A stretch of 64,000 nucleotides of DNA from Sipunculus nudus (taxonomy: Eukaryota > Annelida > Sipuncula > Golfingiida > Sipunculidae), in contig CM049317.1 of the NCBI GenBank assembly GCA_026874595.1, forward strand, positions 71,881,618 to 71,945,617, written 5' to 3'. The position numbers and the translations under genes are program-made. Positions 34,701-44,875 of this stretch are shown one piece after another. The notes beneath the pieces are model-generated. The model saw only the letters and a program-made list of their open reading frames with translations, searched no databases and had not been told where the DNA came from. The first letter of the stretch is position 1, and every line of letters starts with the position of its first letter.

Positions 34701-36478
34701 ACCCAGTTTTCAGCTTGGTAGGAGATCTTGGGGACATCTAATATTATGCCAACAGCCTGGGGAGCATAGAGATGTGCACTGAATGACCTACAGTAGGGTT
34801 GGGACGGTTACCAGTATACTGAATCATACAGTATTATCACTATATCTGACAGCTACAGTTATCATACCGTCAACTTTCCTATTATCGCGATATCACGATA
34901 TCAATTTTTGTTCACGATTTTGGTTCACAAGCAAGCCCTTGAAGTATATTTTCTGAGAAAACTGGCATCATTAGAGTCTGTCCATGTTCAAAATAAATTT
35001 ATTTCCAAGAATCACATTTATTTTTATAATCCACATGTATTTGAATACCTGCTTGTCGGTGGAACCGTGTGCTTACGGACTTCATGATTAGTTGGAAATG
35101 TCTGGAAGTAGCAGGATGAATCATAGAGGACAAAAGCTTGAGAATTCCAGGAGAAAATAACATTATAAAGAAGAGCAATAAAACATATTTATGCTTATAT
35201 TGTATGGAACGAAAATGGCAACATAAAAGTGTCACCACTGGATTGAACATTCCTTACGGGTTGCATATTTGCCATATAAAATTGGGTTGGAATATTTAGC
35301 CATGATGGGTATGACACGCTCTCCGAAATTCACCGGAATTCTCTGACTTTTATGTAGCTATAGGAGACTGGTGAAAATTTCTGACAAGCATGATTTGACG
35401 ACTGGGGCAGGACTTCCCGCGCCTAAAGCTTACACACCTGCAGCACCTTCATGCAACTAACAGTCACTTAATGAGTCATTCTGTGGTACAAGCACAATGG
35501 GTATAAATAATATTAATAGTTAACCTCTCGTATAAAGTCAAGAATTTAAAGGTGGTTGTTATTAATATAATTATTGATGGCTTATTATTGCCATTATCTA
35601 TTATTAAAAATATTATGATATCACGGTATATCACGATAAAATTAGAATACTTATCAAAATATCAAAAACCAATATCGACCCAACACTAACCTACAATCAC
35701 CAAAGTGGACTGCTTGACAATGTATGGGAATACAACAAGAGCCTCCAAAAAAATCCAATAACTAGCCTAATTTTGCAGCTTTTATTTTCAAATTTCAGAT
35801 TTTAACAGATTAAATCCTTATGTGTACATGCTGTGAAAATTAAATCCACAGTACTTACAGGAAAAAAATGTGCCGTGGCTAAAGTTGGGCAAAATTTAAG
35901 GTACCAATTTTATATTTTTGCCAATATTTAAAAAAATTTAACAGATTTTGATCTAATTTTTGGCATACAATTAAATTTTGATTAATTAAAGTTGTATTAC
36001 TGAAAATAAAGTCCCTACCTTTAACACTTTTGGTCTTAAGTGACCAAATATCTTTCCTGATTTTTTTTACAAAGTCCATTATGTTTGGGCTCATAACTTT
36101 TTTAAATTAAATAATACTGGTGACTTATTTTCTGGCATGTACATAGGAACTATATAGAGGAATATAATGGTAAATATGAAGAAAACCAGATGAGTGGTTT
36201 TGATATTAGGCAGTCCGGAAGTGTGAAAATAGATTTCTAATAAAAAATTGAGGTTTTTCCTTAATATCTCAAAGGAACGAAGTCCTATTGACCCAATTTT
36301 CGGCATGGCAGGAGATTTTTGGGACATCTAACTGTATGCCGAATTTTAGATTTGTAGGTTCAATCGTGTTGAAACGTGCCAGTCTTACGGATGGACATCC
36401 AGACGGACAGACGGACGGATGACGGACAATGGACCACGACTATAGCTCAGATGACTTATAGTCAGCTGAGCTAAAAAT
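31716..36478 (+). mobile_element. Helentron-like composite, copy 5
   Basis: Starts AAAACAAGGGACCCATGGG with the same first paragraph as copy 2 (GATCGTGATTGGACCATAAA). A complete family terminus occurs at about 34201-34281. The sequence then resumes as a second related interior with its own terminus at about 36400-36478, so two elements or an end-duplicated element are joined. The second part is interrupted by a hAT-like insertion at 34794-35688. No replicase genes seen. Confidence 0.6.
34794..35688. mobile_element. hAT-like non-autonomous element, nested
   Basis: Ends TAGGGTTGGGACG and CGACCCAACACTA form the short imperfect inverted repeat typical of hAT elements (TAGGGNTGGG). Flanks are ACCTACAG and ACCTACAA, an 8-bp target duplication with one mismatch. 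The uninterrupted target sequence (GACCTACAGTCACC) is present elsewhere in the window (26000 region). Subterminal regions contain ATCGCGATATCACGATAT words. Non-coding, 895 bp. Confidence 0.75.
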
Positions 36479-37530
36479 GTTAAAAATATCTGATTCGCTC
36501 AGCATGTAATCATACATTGTTGGGTCCATGCCAAACAAGTTGGCATTGCAAGAGGAAATATGCAAACAGTGGGGGATTACTGTCCTCAGGCTAAACAAGA
36601 AAGTTAGTATAGAGACTGTCTTGAAAGGTTACAATTGCATTGTGTGTATTTTAACGGGTGGTGGTAATAATCCGTGCTACCAAGCCCATTCGACTGCAGT
36701 GCAAATTGACCGGCACCTCAAACAACATCTGATTGTGCTGGTCATGCATGCAAAGTGATTGATTAAATATTATGCAGGGGGAATCTCACAGAGATGTCAC
36801 AGACAGTAGCAAAACTTGACTGGCAACCATGGTTACTTGCAGTGGTAAGTGTAGGGAATAATTGAGTATAGCGTAACCATTGCTTATGGATCGTAGACCA
36901 CAAGGGTTGGCACAGAGCAAAGTATTGTTAGAGCATGGTATCACAATGTTAAACATGCAACAACTGCTCTCACTGCTTGATTACACCACGACACAAGCTT
37001 TCATTGGATTGAATCTTGGCCCTGTGCCAGCATGGGTGTTATCAAACCAACGACAGTGGGTGTCAAATGTTTAAAATTTGAGGGCTGGATTCACACTGCG
37101 ATTAAGAACTGCTATGCAAAGCAGTGGTTACAAGAACCTGGATGGCTCAAATGTATTTCTGCTGTGTGAGGAACATACCAACCAACATATAAACTGAGCA
37201 TAAATAAATAAACAGCACTGAAAGGGGCTGACTCCTCTCCAGACACTGGGTCACCTCAAAGATTAAAGTATTAATTTTAATGGTACAAAATATCTCACGC
37301 AGGTGTCACCACCACACATAATATTGCTGGGTGCATGGACCAAGCTGGTCAATCTGCACCCACTGCATGGTCTTAACTGCCTCAATATTTAATAGTTTCA
37401 ACCCTTACCTTAAGGTAGCATCTATAGTAAACACCTGATACTTTATAATTGAATCAACATTGCTTCAAATGATGTAAATATATTTTAAATGTGGCATAGT
37501 GTTCATTCTTTTGTTTTTTTTGTATTGTTT
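36479..37530. other. Unassigned sequence of mixed composition
   Basis: Less AT-rich than its surroundings, with open frames on the plus strand at 36528-36758 and 36880-37074 that have no recognisable motif. It may be an old repeat or non-coding DNA. Confidence 0.3.
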
Positions 37531-38001
37531 AAAGGGGCCCAATCACCTATCAGACCTTTATCAACTAAAGGTAATCCATTGGAGCTTTTATAAAAGTAGG
37601 CTAGAAAACGCATCGGATATCACCTCACACTGGCTGTTCTTTTTTGTTTATATAAACGTGTTTATAATATGTGTGGGCCTGCCAAAATAATCAAAACAAA
37701 TTCAACAAGGGCATCTGGCAGCAAGTCAGATATGTCAGAGCTTAGCAAATCGCGTTCTGCAACAAGCAACCTTCTTATCTCCGAATATATGTAACCTACA
37801 ACCTTAGTTTACATGTTTTTCCCGTTTGTCAACATTGTTTTGTTTACAAACATGTTGTTGATAAACAAGTTTATACATCCTTCACGAAGGCCTTATAATA
37901 ACTTTTCAAAACCAAAATTACCCTTTGATCATTTATATATACAGAGAGGAAGAAAGAAATCACATAAATTCTTTTTCATAAATTAGGTGATTGGGCACCT
38001 T
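37531..38001. mobile_element. TA-flanked MITE, family A, copy 2
   Basis: Left end AAAGGGGCCCAATCACCTAT; right end AGGTGATTGGGCACCTTTA is its inverted copy. The interior (CAACTAAAGGTAATCC) matches copy 1. About 470 bp, non-coding. A TA dinucleotide at each border fits Tc1/mariner-type insertion. Confidence 0.7.
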
Positions 38002-38210
38002 TAGACGGATCGTTGGACAAACCAAGTAGTTAGTCCATACAAATTAGGTAGGGAATCTGTGCAAATGAACCTCTCCCCTGCAAAAGGCAGCTCATTTTCG
38101 AGGATAGACCCTTATTTTCATAAAATATTTTTACAACTACGCCAGATTCTTATTGGCTGATACAACTGGATGATCTCAGGAACCAAGAGAAGCAGCCATC
38201 TCATTTTATT

Positions 38211-38744
38211 TAAAGGGATATAATCAGGAGCAAGATTATGCCTATTCTCTCCCGATATCAGTTCAATTTTGCTTTATACAAAAGTTTCCAAGCAAAACCA
38301 TTCCAGCACAGTCTCAGTACCTAGCATACGGCTGTTTAACACCTCTTTATGGCTCCGTGTGTTGGTAAATACAGTCAACATGTGTCTGTTTCCCATTACA
38401 AGGCTGTGTGACCAGAGGTCTGTTTGTGAGCTGCAACACACAGTGTTTCAGACAGTGGGAAAATGTATTACATACAAGCTATGTATTACATTTTCCCAGC
38501 AAAGTCAGTCAGGGCATGTCCTGATTGACAAGTGCAGTGGCTCCGTGATGCACAAAGGCCCCATGTGGTGTGTTTATGTTGACACCTGTGATCGCTCCTG
38601 GTCCATTGGCATTGTTTTTAACACTCGTTTACAGGAGTAAGCAGATGGTTTCAAGGCAATATAGTGGCAGGTACAGATTTATTTTAAAGGGAAGAAGCTA
38701 TCTATTGTTAATTCAACATGCTTTATAGGTGATTAGGCCCCTTA
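38211..38744. mobile_element. TA-flanked MITE, family B, copy 1
   Basis: Left end TAAAGGGATATAATCAGG; right end ATAGGTGATTAGGCCCCTTA is the inverted form of the family A end. The interior matches, in inverted orientation, the copies at 54105-54604 and 63153-63652 (for example CCTGTAAACGAGTGTTAAAA). The 123-residue frame across it is incidental. This copy carries an extra inverted duplicate, GGGAAAATGTATTACATA (38458-38475) against its near-complement up to 38496. Confidence 0.65.
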
Positions 38745-38969
38745 AAGTAGGTGCCCATTGTTTTGCTCATACTAATCATTCGGCATAAATTTTGGTCCCA
38801 ATGACATCTAAACATCTGTATTAGGGTAATATATACAGGGATTATTTTGTGTCTTCATGCTACACAAGAAATATGTGCCAAAATATATTTGAACAGTACT
38901 CTCCAACCATGCATTCATTAAGTAAATTCTCATATCATACCACCCTGTACCGCTTGTGTTAAGCAAGTG

Positions 38970-39185
38970 GTACTATTTGTAGCAACATAGTTGCTTGAAT
39001 TGCTTTTTGTGGGGTTATCATGCAAAATAAAAAAGTAAAGCCGTTTCTGCTATACAAAGGTCTTTATATTATACACAGATAAAGACCTGTGTATAGTAGA
39101 AATGGCTTTTTATGTTGTATTCTTTAATCATAATCCCACAAATAATGATTCGAGCAACTATGGTTGAATACCCTGTTTGCAGTTG
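38970..39185. repeat. Foldback inverted repeat
   Basis: Two imperfect arms of nearly 90 bp (about 38986-39067 and 39085-39167) around a short loop. Matching words include CATAGTTGCT, GTGGG, AAGCCGTTTCTGCTATACA and AGGTCTTTAT with their complements. It lies just outside the Merlin element. Confidence 0.7.
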
Positions 39186-39216
39186 TGATCACTGATAACT
39201 GATATTGAGGAGCAAG

Positions 39217-39225
39217 TAAAAATTG
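39217..39225. repeat. Merlin target site duplication, left
   Basis: TAAAAATTG, identical to 42394-42402. Confidence 0.85.
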
Positions 39226-39599
39226 GCGCGAGTATAGAATCCGGTCTGCACCTCAATCTTACCTGGAATGGAAGTGTCTACTACCCAACCTCATTCGTTC
39301 ATCCAGTGGACTGCCTATTCTCTTTACATTAACTCCTATTACCTTCCTCACACTATTAATATATCCATAAATCCTAAGTGGTCTCCATAAATCCCCTATT
39401 CATATCCTTTCGCCTCCTTGTTTACACACCACGCCATGTTTTCTCCATGTGCACCCTTCCCACACTTTTTGCACACGTCACACACCCTTTCACGGGGGCC
39501 ACACTTTTCCCTTGCTCATACGGGCGACCACCTCTGTTTCTATTCATGTGTCATCACATCTTTACAACATCTCCTTATTTCACATCTTTACTCATATTC

Positions 39600-40110
39600 C
39601 GTGACTTTCTGCGGGGGTTTGGGCGCAGCAGCCCCCAAATATTTTATTTTTTTCTCTTCTATTACTACTTATTTCACATCGTTACTCATATTCAGTCACT
39701 TTCAGCGGGGGTTTGGGGCCAGCCGCCCCCAATCATATTATTTTTTTCTCTTCTATTACTACTAATGTCACATTTTTATTTATATTCAGTCACTTTCAGC
39801 GGGGGTTTGGGGGCAGCAGCCCCCAAATATTTTTTTTTTTTTCTTCTATTACTACTTATGTCACATTTTTATTTATATTCAGTCACTTTCAGCGGGGGTT
39901 TGGGGGCAGCAGCCCCCAAATATATTCTTTTTTTTCTTCTATAACTACTTATTTCACATCTGTATTTATATTTAGTCACTTTCAGCGGGGGTTTGGGGGC
40001 AGCCGCCCCCAAATGTTCAATTTTTTTTCACCTATTACTACTTCATTCACATCTTTATTTATATTAAGTCACTTTCAGCGGGGGTTTGGGGCCAGCAGCC
40101 CCCAATTATA
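39600..40110. repeat. Six tandem 93-94-bp units, each with a G/C hairpin
   Basis: Unit starts (GCGGGGGTTTGGG) fall at 39611, 39705, 39799, 39892, 39985 and 40078. Each unit holds GGGGGTTTGGGGGCAGCAGC running into CCCCCAAAT. There TTTGGGGGC pairs with GCCCCCAAA around a four-base loop, followed by a T-rich stretch and TTCTATTACTAC. Since 93 bases is 31 codons, repeated peptides appear in several frames; I regard these as non-coding. The array lies 3' of the transposase gene. Confidence 0.9.
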
Positions 40111-40240
40111 TGACGTTATTACTATTATCTTACTATCATTACTACTACACCTTCCTATTCCCACTATATTCTTTGCAACTTGTTATACCCACTTACCTTA
40201 TCTATTTCTTCTTAACTACAACTAAAATCATTTCTTTCCT

Positions 40241-41269
40241 CTAGGTACAAAACGCGCAGCCCTCCTTCCCACAGGACCCATTATAGATTTGGCTGGCCGT
40301 GTTCAGGAATGCTAAGAACATGTTGTCTTCACGGTGTTCTTCTCTCCATAGATATACGCTAATGTAGCTCTGTAAATGTTGCACCTTCACCCCGAATCGA
40401 GGCATCGTGACTCCCCTCTTTACTTTTTGCCAACAGCCTTCTATCGTGTTTGTGTGGCAACCAGTGTGCGGATCCTTAAAATGTTCGCTGTGATTAACCG
40501 TCAGATGGCTGTATCCATTATCACTTAGACATTTGTACGAAGACCAACAGTCTGAATATATGATGGATCCTGCAGCAATATGCTTCTTAATCAGTGGCAA
40601 TAGGGTTTCCATGCTTCGGTCAGGTACCGTGAACATGAACACTTTTTTACGATTGTCACGTTCGCGCCCTCCAAACACCCAACCACCCTTCACCTGATGA
40701 CCTCGGTGATACTTTCTCTTGTGAAATTTAGATTCATCAATTTCTAAGATAATTCCCGGTCCACCTATTTGATATCCACTTTCTGATTTCCGTAACAGAG
40801 ACTCTTCGCACACCTCTCTAGCGAAGCTACACCAGTCTACCAAGGTATTACGGCTACAACCAGTCTCTTTTTGTATCTGTGTTTGTGTTAACCCCAATGT
40901 CCACCAGTATGTCATTTTTACTATTTCCTCAAGTGTCAAATTACTATAACTGAACCAGCTACCGTGACGTAAAGAGGTCTTTTTATCATGAACTTTCGGT
41001 TGTCGTTTTTGGCAGCGCCACCTGTATCTGTCGCTGGTCGTTGATTCGTTCTCAGGTACCATTTTCATTTGATATTGGCATACCGGACATTTTCTACTGC
41101 TTCTGATTAATTTCTGCTCCATCAGCCAATTTACAGTCGCCTCTTTTGATACCAGAATCTCTGTGACCAAACGTGTATAGGTCATGCTGTCCTCTGACTG
41201 ACTGCTTTCCCCTTCATCTCTGTTATAACTTCCCTTGCTATAACTGCACTGAGTTTCAATGTCCACATA
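40241..41269 (-). CDS. Merlin transposase, catalytic frame (IS1595/ISXO2-like DDE)
   Basis: An open frame of about 342 codons to a TAG. Counting the GTG at 41266 as residue 1, a zinc-ribbon remnant lies at about 59-85 (CPVC, then WRC; the fourth ligand is not evident). A helix-turn-helix-like stretch is at about 125-145 (LTQTQIQKETGCSRNTLVDW). The DDE core has Asp177 in LEIDESKF, Asp239 in IYSDCW and Glu276 in NTIEGCW. This is the usual order and context of the ISXO2-like transposase superfamily, to which animal Merlin transposases belong. The C-terminus is Cys-rich (GSCGKEGCAFC). No ATG is placed sensibly at the start, and the frame is closed by TAA at an A11 tract immediately upstream. Expression therefore requires a shift from the overlapping upstream frame, or the copy carries a homopolymer indel. 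Confidence 0.9.
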   Translation of the reverse strand, partial: YVDIETQCSYSKGSYNRDEGESSQSEDSMTYTRLVTEILVSKEATVNWLMEQKLIRSSRKCPVCQYQMKMVPENESTTSDRYRWRCQKRQPKVHDKKTSLRHGSWFSYSNLTLEEIVKMTYWWTLGLTQTQIQKETGCSRNTLVDWCSFAREVCEESLLRKSESGYQIGGPGIILEIDESKFHKRKYHRGHQVKGGWVFGGRERDNRKKVFMFTVPDRSMETLLPLIKKHIAAGSIIYSDCWSSYKCLSDNGYSHLTVNHSEHFKDPHTGCHTNTIEGCWQKVKRGVTMPRFGVKVQHLQSYISVYLWREEHREDNMFLAFLNTASQIYNGSCGKEGCAFCT

Positions 41270-41445
41270 TTTTTTTTTTTATGCAATGAACTTGACGAGT
41301 CATCATTCTGTTCATCATGTTCAGCCGTACTTAACGGTGTATCTGTAGCACTACTGGCGGCTTCATTGCATTTTCTTTTCCTGCCACATTTCTTCTTTAC
41401 ATCAACTGAAGCTTGATTCATACCTGAACTCCTCTCAGAAGACAT
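41182..41445 (-). CDS. Merlin upstream frame with basic, Ser-rich N-terminus
   Basis: From the ATG at 41445 this frame encodes a Ser/Asp-rich peptide with a basic nuclear-localisation-like cluster (KKKCGRKRK). It reaches the A11 tract at 41280-41270 (reading LHKKKN) and then runs on out of frame over the start of the transposase frame to 41182. Moving back one base on the A-run joins it to the transposase frame without a stop. It is probably the true N-terminus of the transposase. An in-frame GTG further upstream, at 41523, is possible but less likely. Confidence 0.6.
   Translation of the reverse strand: MSSERSSGMNQASVDVKKKCGRKRKCNEAASSATDTPLSTAEHDEQNDDSSSSLHKKKNMWTLKLSAVIAREVITEMKGKAVSQRTA
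41270..41280 (-). other. A11 slippery tract linking the two transposase frames
   Basis: Eleven adenines on the minus strand. The upstream frame enters as CAT AAA AAA AAA AAT and the transposase frame leaves as TAT GTG GAC, which is the minus-one frame. Long A-runs support transcriptional or ribosomal slippage in bacterial insertion sequences. A simple indel or a homopolymer sequencing error would look the same. Confidence 0.55.
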
Positions 41446-42393
41446 GCTATTAACCTTCTGAAGTTCACACTCAACTGTCAACTCAATTACCGGCTCTCTA
41501 AACACAGTCCTTAATGAAAACACCTGTTCAACACCATGGATACATCATAACAAATGCTCCTGTGTTTACCTGGGACCACTCACGTCATTCTGGGTTTCCT
41601 ATTTTATTTTCATTTTTATTATTGTGATTCTGTTCATTATTATGATATGACCTGTTTGATTTTTAATATTTTTATTGTTCTCACTTTTTTTCCCTCATTA
41701 TACGCATTTATCTGTTTATTTATAATGCACACTATATTTTCAATTCATGTAAATTTTTTATGATTTTCTGGACCATTTTTATCAAATTCTCACAAATCTT
41801 AACCCACTGTGTATAATTATAATAGTCATTTCATGATATACTAAGAAATAGATATTTGCTTCTCACATATCATATAAAATAACACTCACCTCGCTGTCAC
41901 CCATTTTTGTCATTCTAGAATCCGCCCCTCTTTAGTACATGACCTGTCCCATAGGCGTCGACTCCTGTTTTATTACGTCACCACTTCATATGCTTTTCAT
42001 GTGCCAATGCTATTACAATAGACTTAAATACCCAGACTTTTCTCTCGCCTCCAACTTGCCTTCGTGGCACAGTTGCTTCAGCAGACGGCTTCTGGGCGTG
42101 CGGTCGGTGGTTCGATTCCCGTTGTGTCTTCATATCATTGCATGTTATAATCAATGTACTAATTATTCATACATATCTGCTTGTTTCCAGATTCTCAACC
42201 GCACAGGTACCATGCCGCACATATAACAGGGCAGTAGTTCAGAAATAACACAGAACAACAGGTTATACAAGTCTTTATTATGTGTAACCCCCCAAAAAAA
42301 ACTACACCCCAGTTTTTCTCTATCCCCTTCAAATGATCGCCCTCTTTAATATGTAGGCTACCCCAGGTGCAGACCGGATTCTATACACGCTCC

Positions 42394-42402
42394 TAAAAAT
42401 TG
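42394..42402. repeat. Merlin target site duplication, right
   Basis: TAAAAATTG, identical to 39217-39225. Confidence 0.85.
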
Positions 42403-43080
42403 ATGAGTGAAAGCTAGATGTTTCTTGTCTGACTGGGCTAGTATTTCCTAAAGTCGATGTCAGGCTCTGTGATGACAAGAGACCATGTCCTCTACGGCTC
42501 TAGCGTAGTAGGTTGCTGTCTGTCCATGTAATTATATAATTTATTATTATAGATTATAGTTAATTGTCAGATTGCAATGAATCAATGCACCCTACTTCCA
42601 TTCCTAATCCTAGCTGTATAGTTATATATATGTCTTGGATTTCAGCAGACGTTGCGTCGTTTACCTGATGTGGAGTAACGACTCTTACCTCTTGCAGCTA
42701 GATGTTCATCGGATCGCCAGAGTGAGAATTTTCCGAGTCAGAGTTGTTTTGATGTCATCAATCAACTGTCAACATCCTATGACCTTGACCTTGCCTAGTT
42801 ACCATAGATACTCTTAGAAAATACTGGTTACCATTCTTGGCGCCAGGGGTTGCATGTGGTGCCAATGTAACGCTTTTGTCCGTTTGATTGATAAATTTAA
42901 CTGCAAATTCGCTCTACCAATCTGACTATGCTAAAATTCATAATCTGTCTCTCATGTTTTTAATCATATATAATGCACCATATTTCTATCATATAATGTT
43001 ACAATCTCTGGGTCGCATCAGGTCCAAAAGCAGTTTCTGCACCAATACACTTTCGGAGTATTTGAAGTAGCTACTGTTCA
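42403..43080. other. No feature seen
   Basis: Mixed-composition DNA between the Merlin element and the microsatellites. No gene or repeat recognised. Confidence 0.35.
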
Positions 43081-43128
43081 ATTTTTAATCTCTATCTCTC
43101 CCTCTCTCTTTCTCTTATACACACATCC

Positions 43129-43131
<3 letters not shown>

Positions 43132-43171
<40 letters not shown>

Positions 43172-43264
43172 AGTAGTATATATAGGTGCTGAACGAAACG
43201 ACAGTGCTCTATTAGCCTGATGCTAATATAGCTGATACAAAGAATTTCGTTGTAAATTCGAGCT

Positions 43265-43320
<56 letters not shown>

Positions 43321-43321
43321 G

Positions 43322-43347
<26 letters not shown>
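43132..43347. repeat. Microsatellite cluster: (TA)n, (CT)n, (TA)n
   Basis: (TA)n at 43132-43169, (CT)n at 43270-43318 and (TA)n at 43321-43347. The open frame of Glu-Arg and Tyr-Ile repeats on the minus strand is an artefact of these runs. Confidence 0.95.
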
Positions 43348-43352
<5 letters not shown>

Positions 43353-44655
43353 GTGTGTGTATTAATTGTATATTGTATATATTATATGGACCGGCCTATA
43401 TAGTTTATAATTATTTTTGATTATCAAGAACTATTTTAAAATACAAAAATATTTTACTGAAATTTGAATCTTGAAATATTTCTCGTCAAATTCTTTGATG
43501 TTTTTCTAAAACCAGTAATATGTCAAAAAATCCGATTTACCAGATTTAATACAAAATTTCCCAAAACTATGAAAATGAATTCATTTTTTAATTAAAATTT
43601 GTTTTAAATTAAATATAAATAAGCCTAAATTGACCCAGAGCACTATTTAAGTGGCTTCACAAGGTAAACATCTTAAAAATATTAATTACACGTCAAAGTG
43701 AACTTAGTTGTGAATTTGGTCTCGCTGTAGGCTATCAGAAAAAAATGGACTTTTCGTAAAAGTGTATTTTTTTTTAATTATTAAAAAAATAATAAGAGCT
43801 GTTTTCGCCTTTTGGTTTTGTATATATCTCTTTACAGATGCTGACGCACTGAATGACATAAAAATAAATTTTATTTATTTCATGCTGAACCTGCAATGGC
43901 TCGTTTGTACCGATGTCCCCGTTGGGAGCTGAGGAACTTTAACTCTTTTATGTCGTCATAATTTGCATGATAAAAAACTATAATTCCACCTACATAAAGC
44001 TGAAATAAAGACTCATTTGATTCATTTAATCAATTTGTTGTTATATATTACTAATTGAAACATGATTTATGTGATTGACAGGTATTTTATTAACTTATTC
44101 GCTATATAAAGGTATTTTTATCAGTAACTCTTAATTCCAAAAGAAGGCATCAAAAGCTGCGGTAACTGTCAGCTGGTTCTTATAACTTAGTTGTTCCACT
44201 TTCCAAATTTCAGGACACTTTTGATATGACGTTCAGCAGACGTTAGTATATATATATCCTTTTGTATCGATGTCGTAAACAGACGGTAATCTTAACATTC
44301 GGCTACGAACATAAATTAAAAATACTTGTGGACTCCCAAACAAAACTGAAACACCCATCTCTATGGCAACAAGTCATATCTGTGTCGCGTAAAAGTTGCC
44401 TATATCGTCCAATAACCAGTGGGAGACATGCTTGTATTCATGAGGTCAGAAATTAGAAAAAAAGTGCAGGAGCAATCACCAGTATGCTGACTCAAAATTA
44501 ATGGCTTTTTTGTTTTGCAAACGTTAGGTGTTGTTAGAAACTACACGAATTTATTCAACAATTCGTCAGTTTTCTTTTAAGCGACAGCGTACCAGTAAGC
44601 CATGATACTTTGTCATAAGTGACGAAAATATTTCCATCCTCATCGAGCCTTACAG
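43348..44655. other. No feature seen
   Basis: AT-rich DNA with no recognisable gene. The 64-residue frame at 44262-44456 has no family resemblance. Confidence 0.35.
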
Positions 44656-44758
44656 CCTTATTATTATTATTATTAATATATTATTAATATATTAGTATTA
44701 TTATTAATATATAATAATAATAATAATAATAACAATAATAATAATAATAATAATAATA

Positions 44759-44815
<57 letters not shown>

Positions 44816-44875
44816 ATTATTATTATTAATACATTATTATTTTTAATATATTATTACTATTACTATATTATAAAC
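44656..44875. repeat. (ATT)n/(AAT)n microsatellite
   Basis: Long ATT runs that switch strand sense around 44760. The same motif resumes immediately after the Helitron terminus at 46611, which fits insertion of the Helitron into a trinucleotide tract. Confidence 0.9.

Larger units (their letters stand above)
39226..42393 (-). mobile_element. Merlin DNA transposon, complete boundaries
   Basis: 3168 bp bounded by inverted terminal repeats of 28 and 29 bp (39226-39253 and 42365-42393) that share AGAATCCGGTCTGCACCT. They are flanked by a 9-bp direct duplication, TAAAAATTG. Merlin elements make 8-9-bp duplications and encode an IS1016/ISXO2-like DDE transposase, which is present on the minus strand. 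Between the left end and the transposase is a six-unit hairpin repeat array. The right part contains a tRNA-like B-box word (GGTTCGATTCC near 42108). The intact target duplication and nearly full-length transposase suggest a fairly young insertion. Confidence 0.9.

Noticed and set aside
36528-37074. Two plus-strand frames in a less AT-rich block
   Set aside because: No motif, no splice pattern and no similarity to the other genes here. Kept only as unassigned sequence.
39378-40225. Overlapping plus-strand open frames of 115-188 residues with repeated Phe-rich peptides
   Set aside because: They arise from the 93-bp tandem unit, which is a multiple of three, so several frames stay open. Composition is not protein-like and the transposase on the other strand explains the region.
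42050-42125. tRNA gene candidate inside the Merlin element
   Set aside because: It has a good B-box (GGTTCGATTCC) and a partial A-box, but the T stem and acceptor stem do not pair. It is at most a decayed tRNA-derived sequence.
43078-43350. A minus-strand open frame of Glu-Arg and Tyr-Ile repeats
   Set aside because: Direct translation of (CT)n and (TA)n microsatellites.
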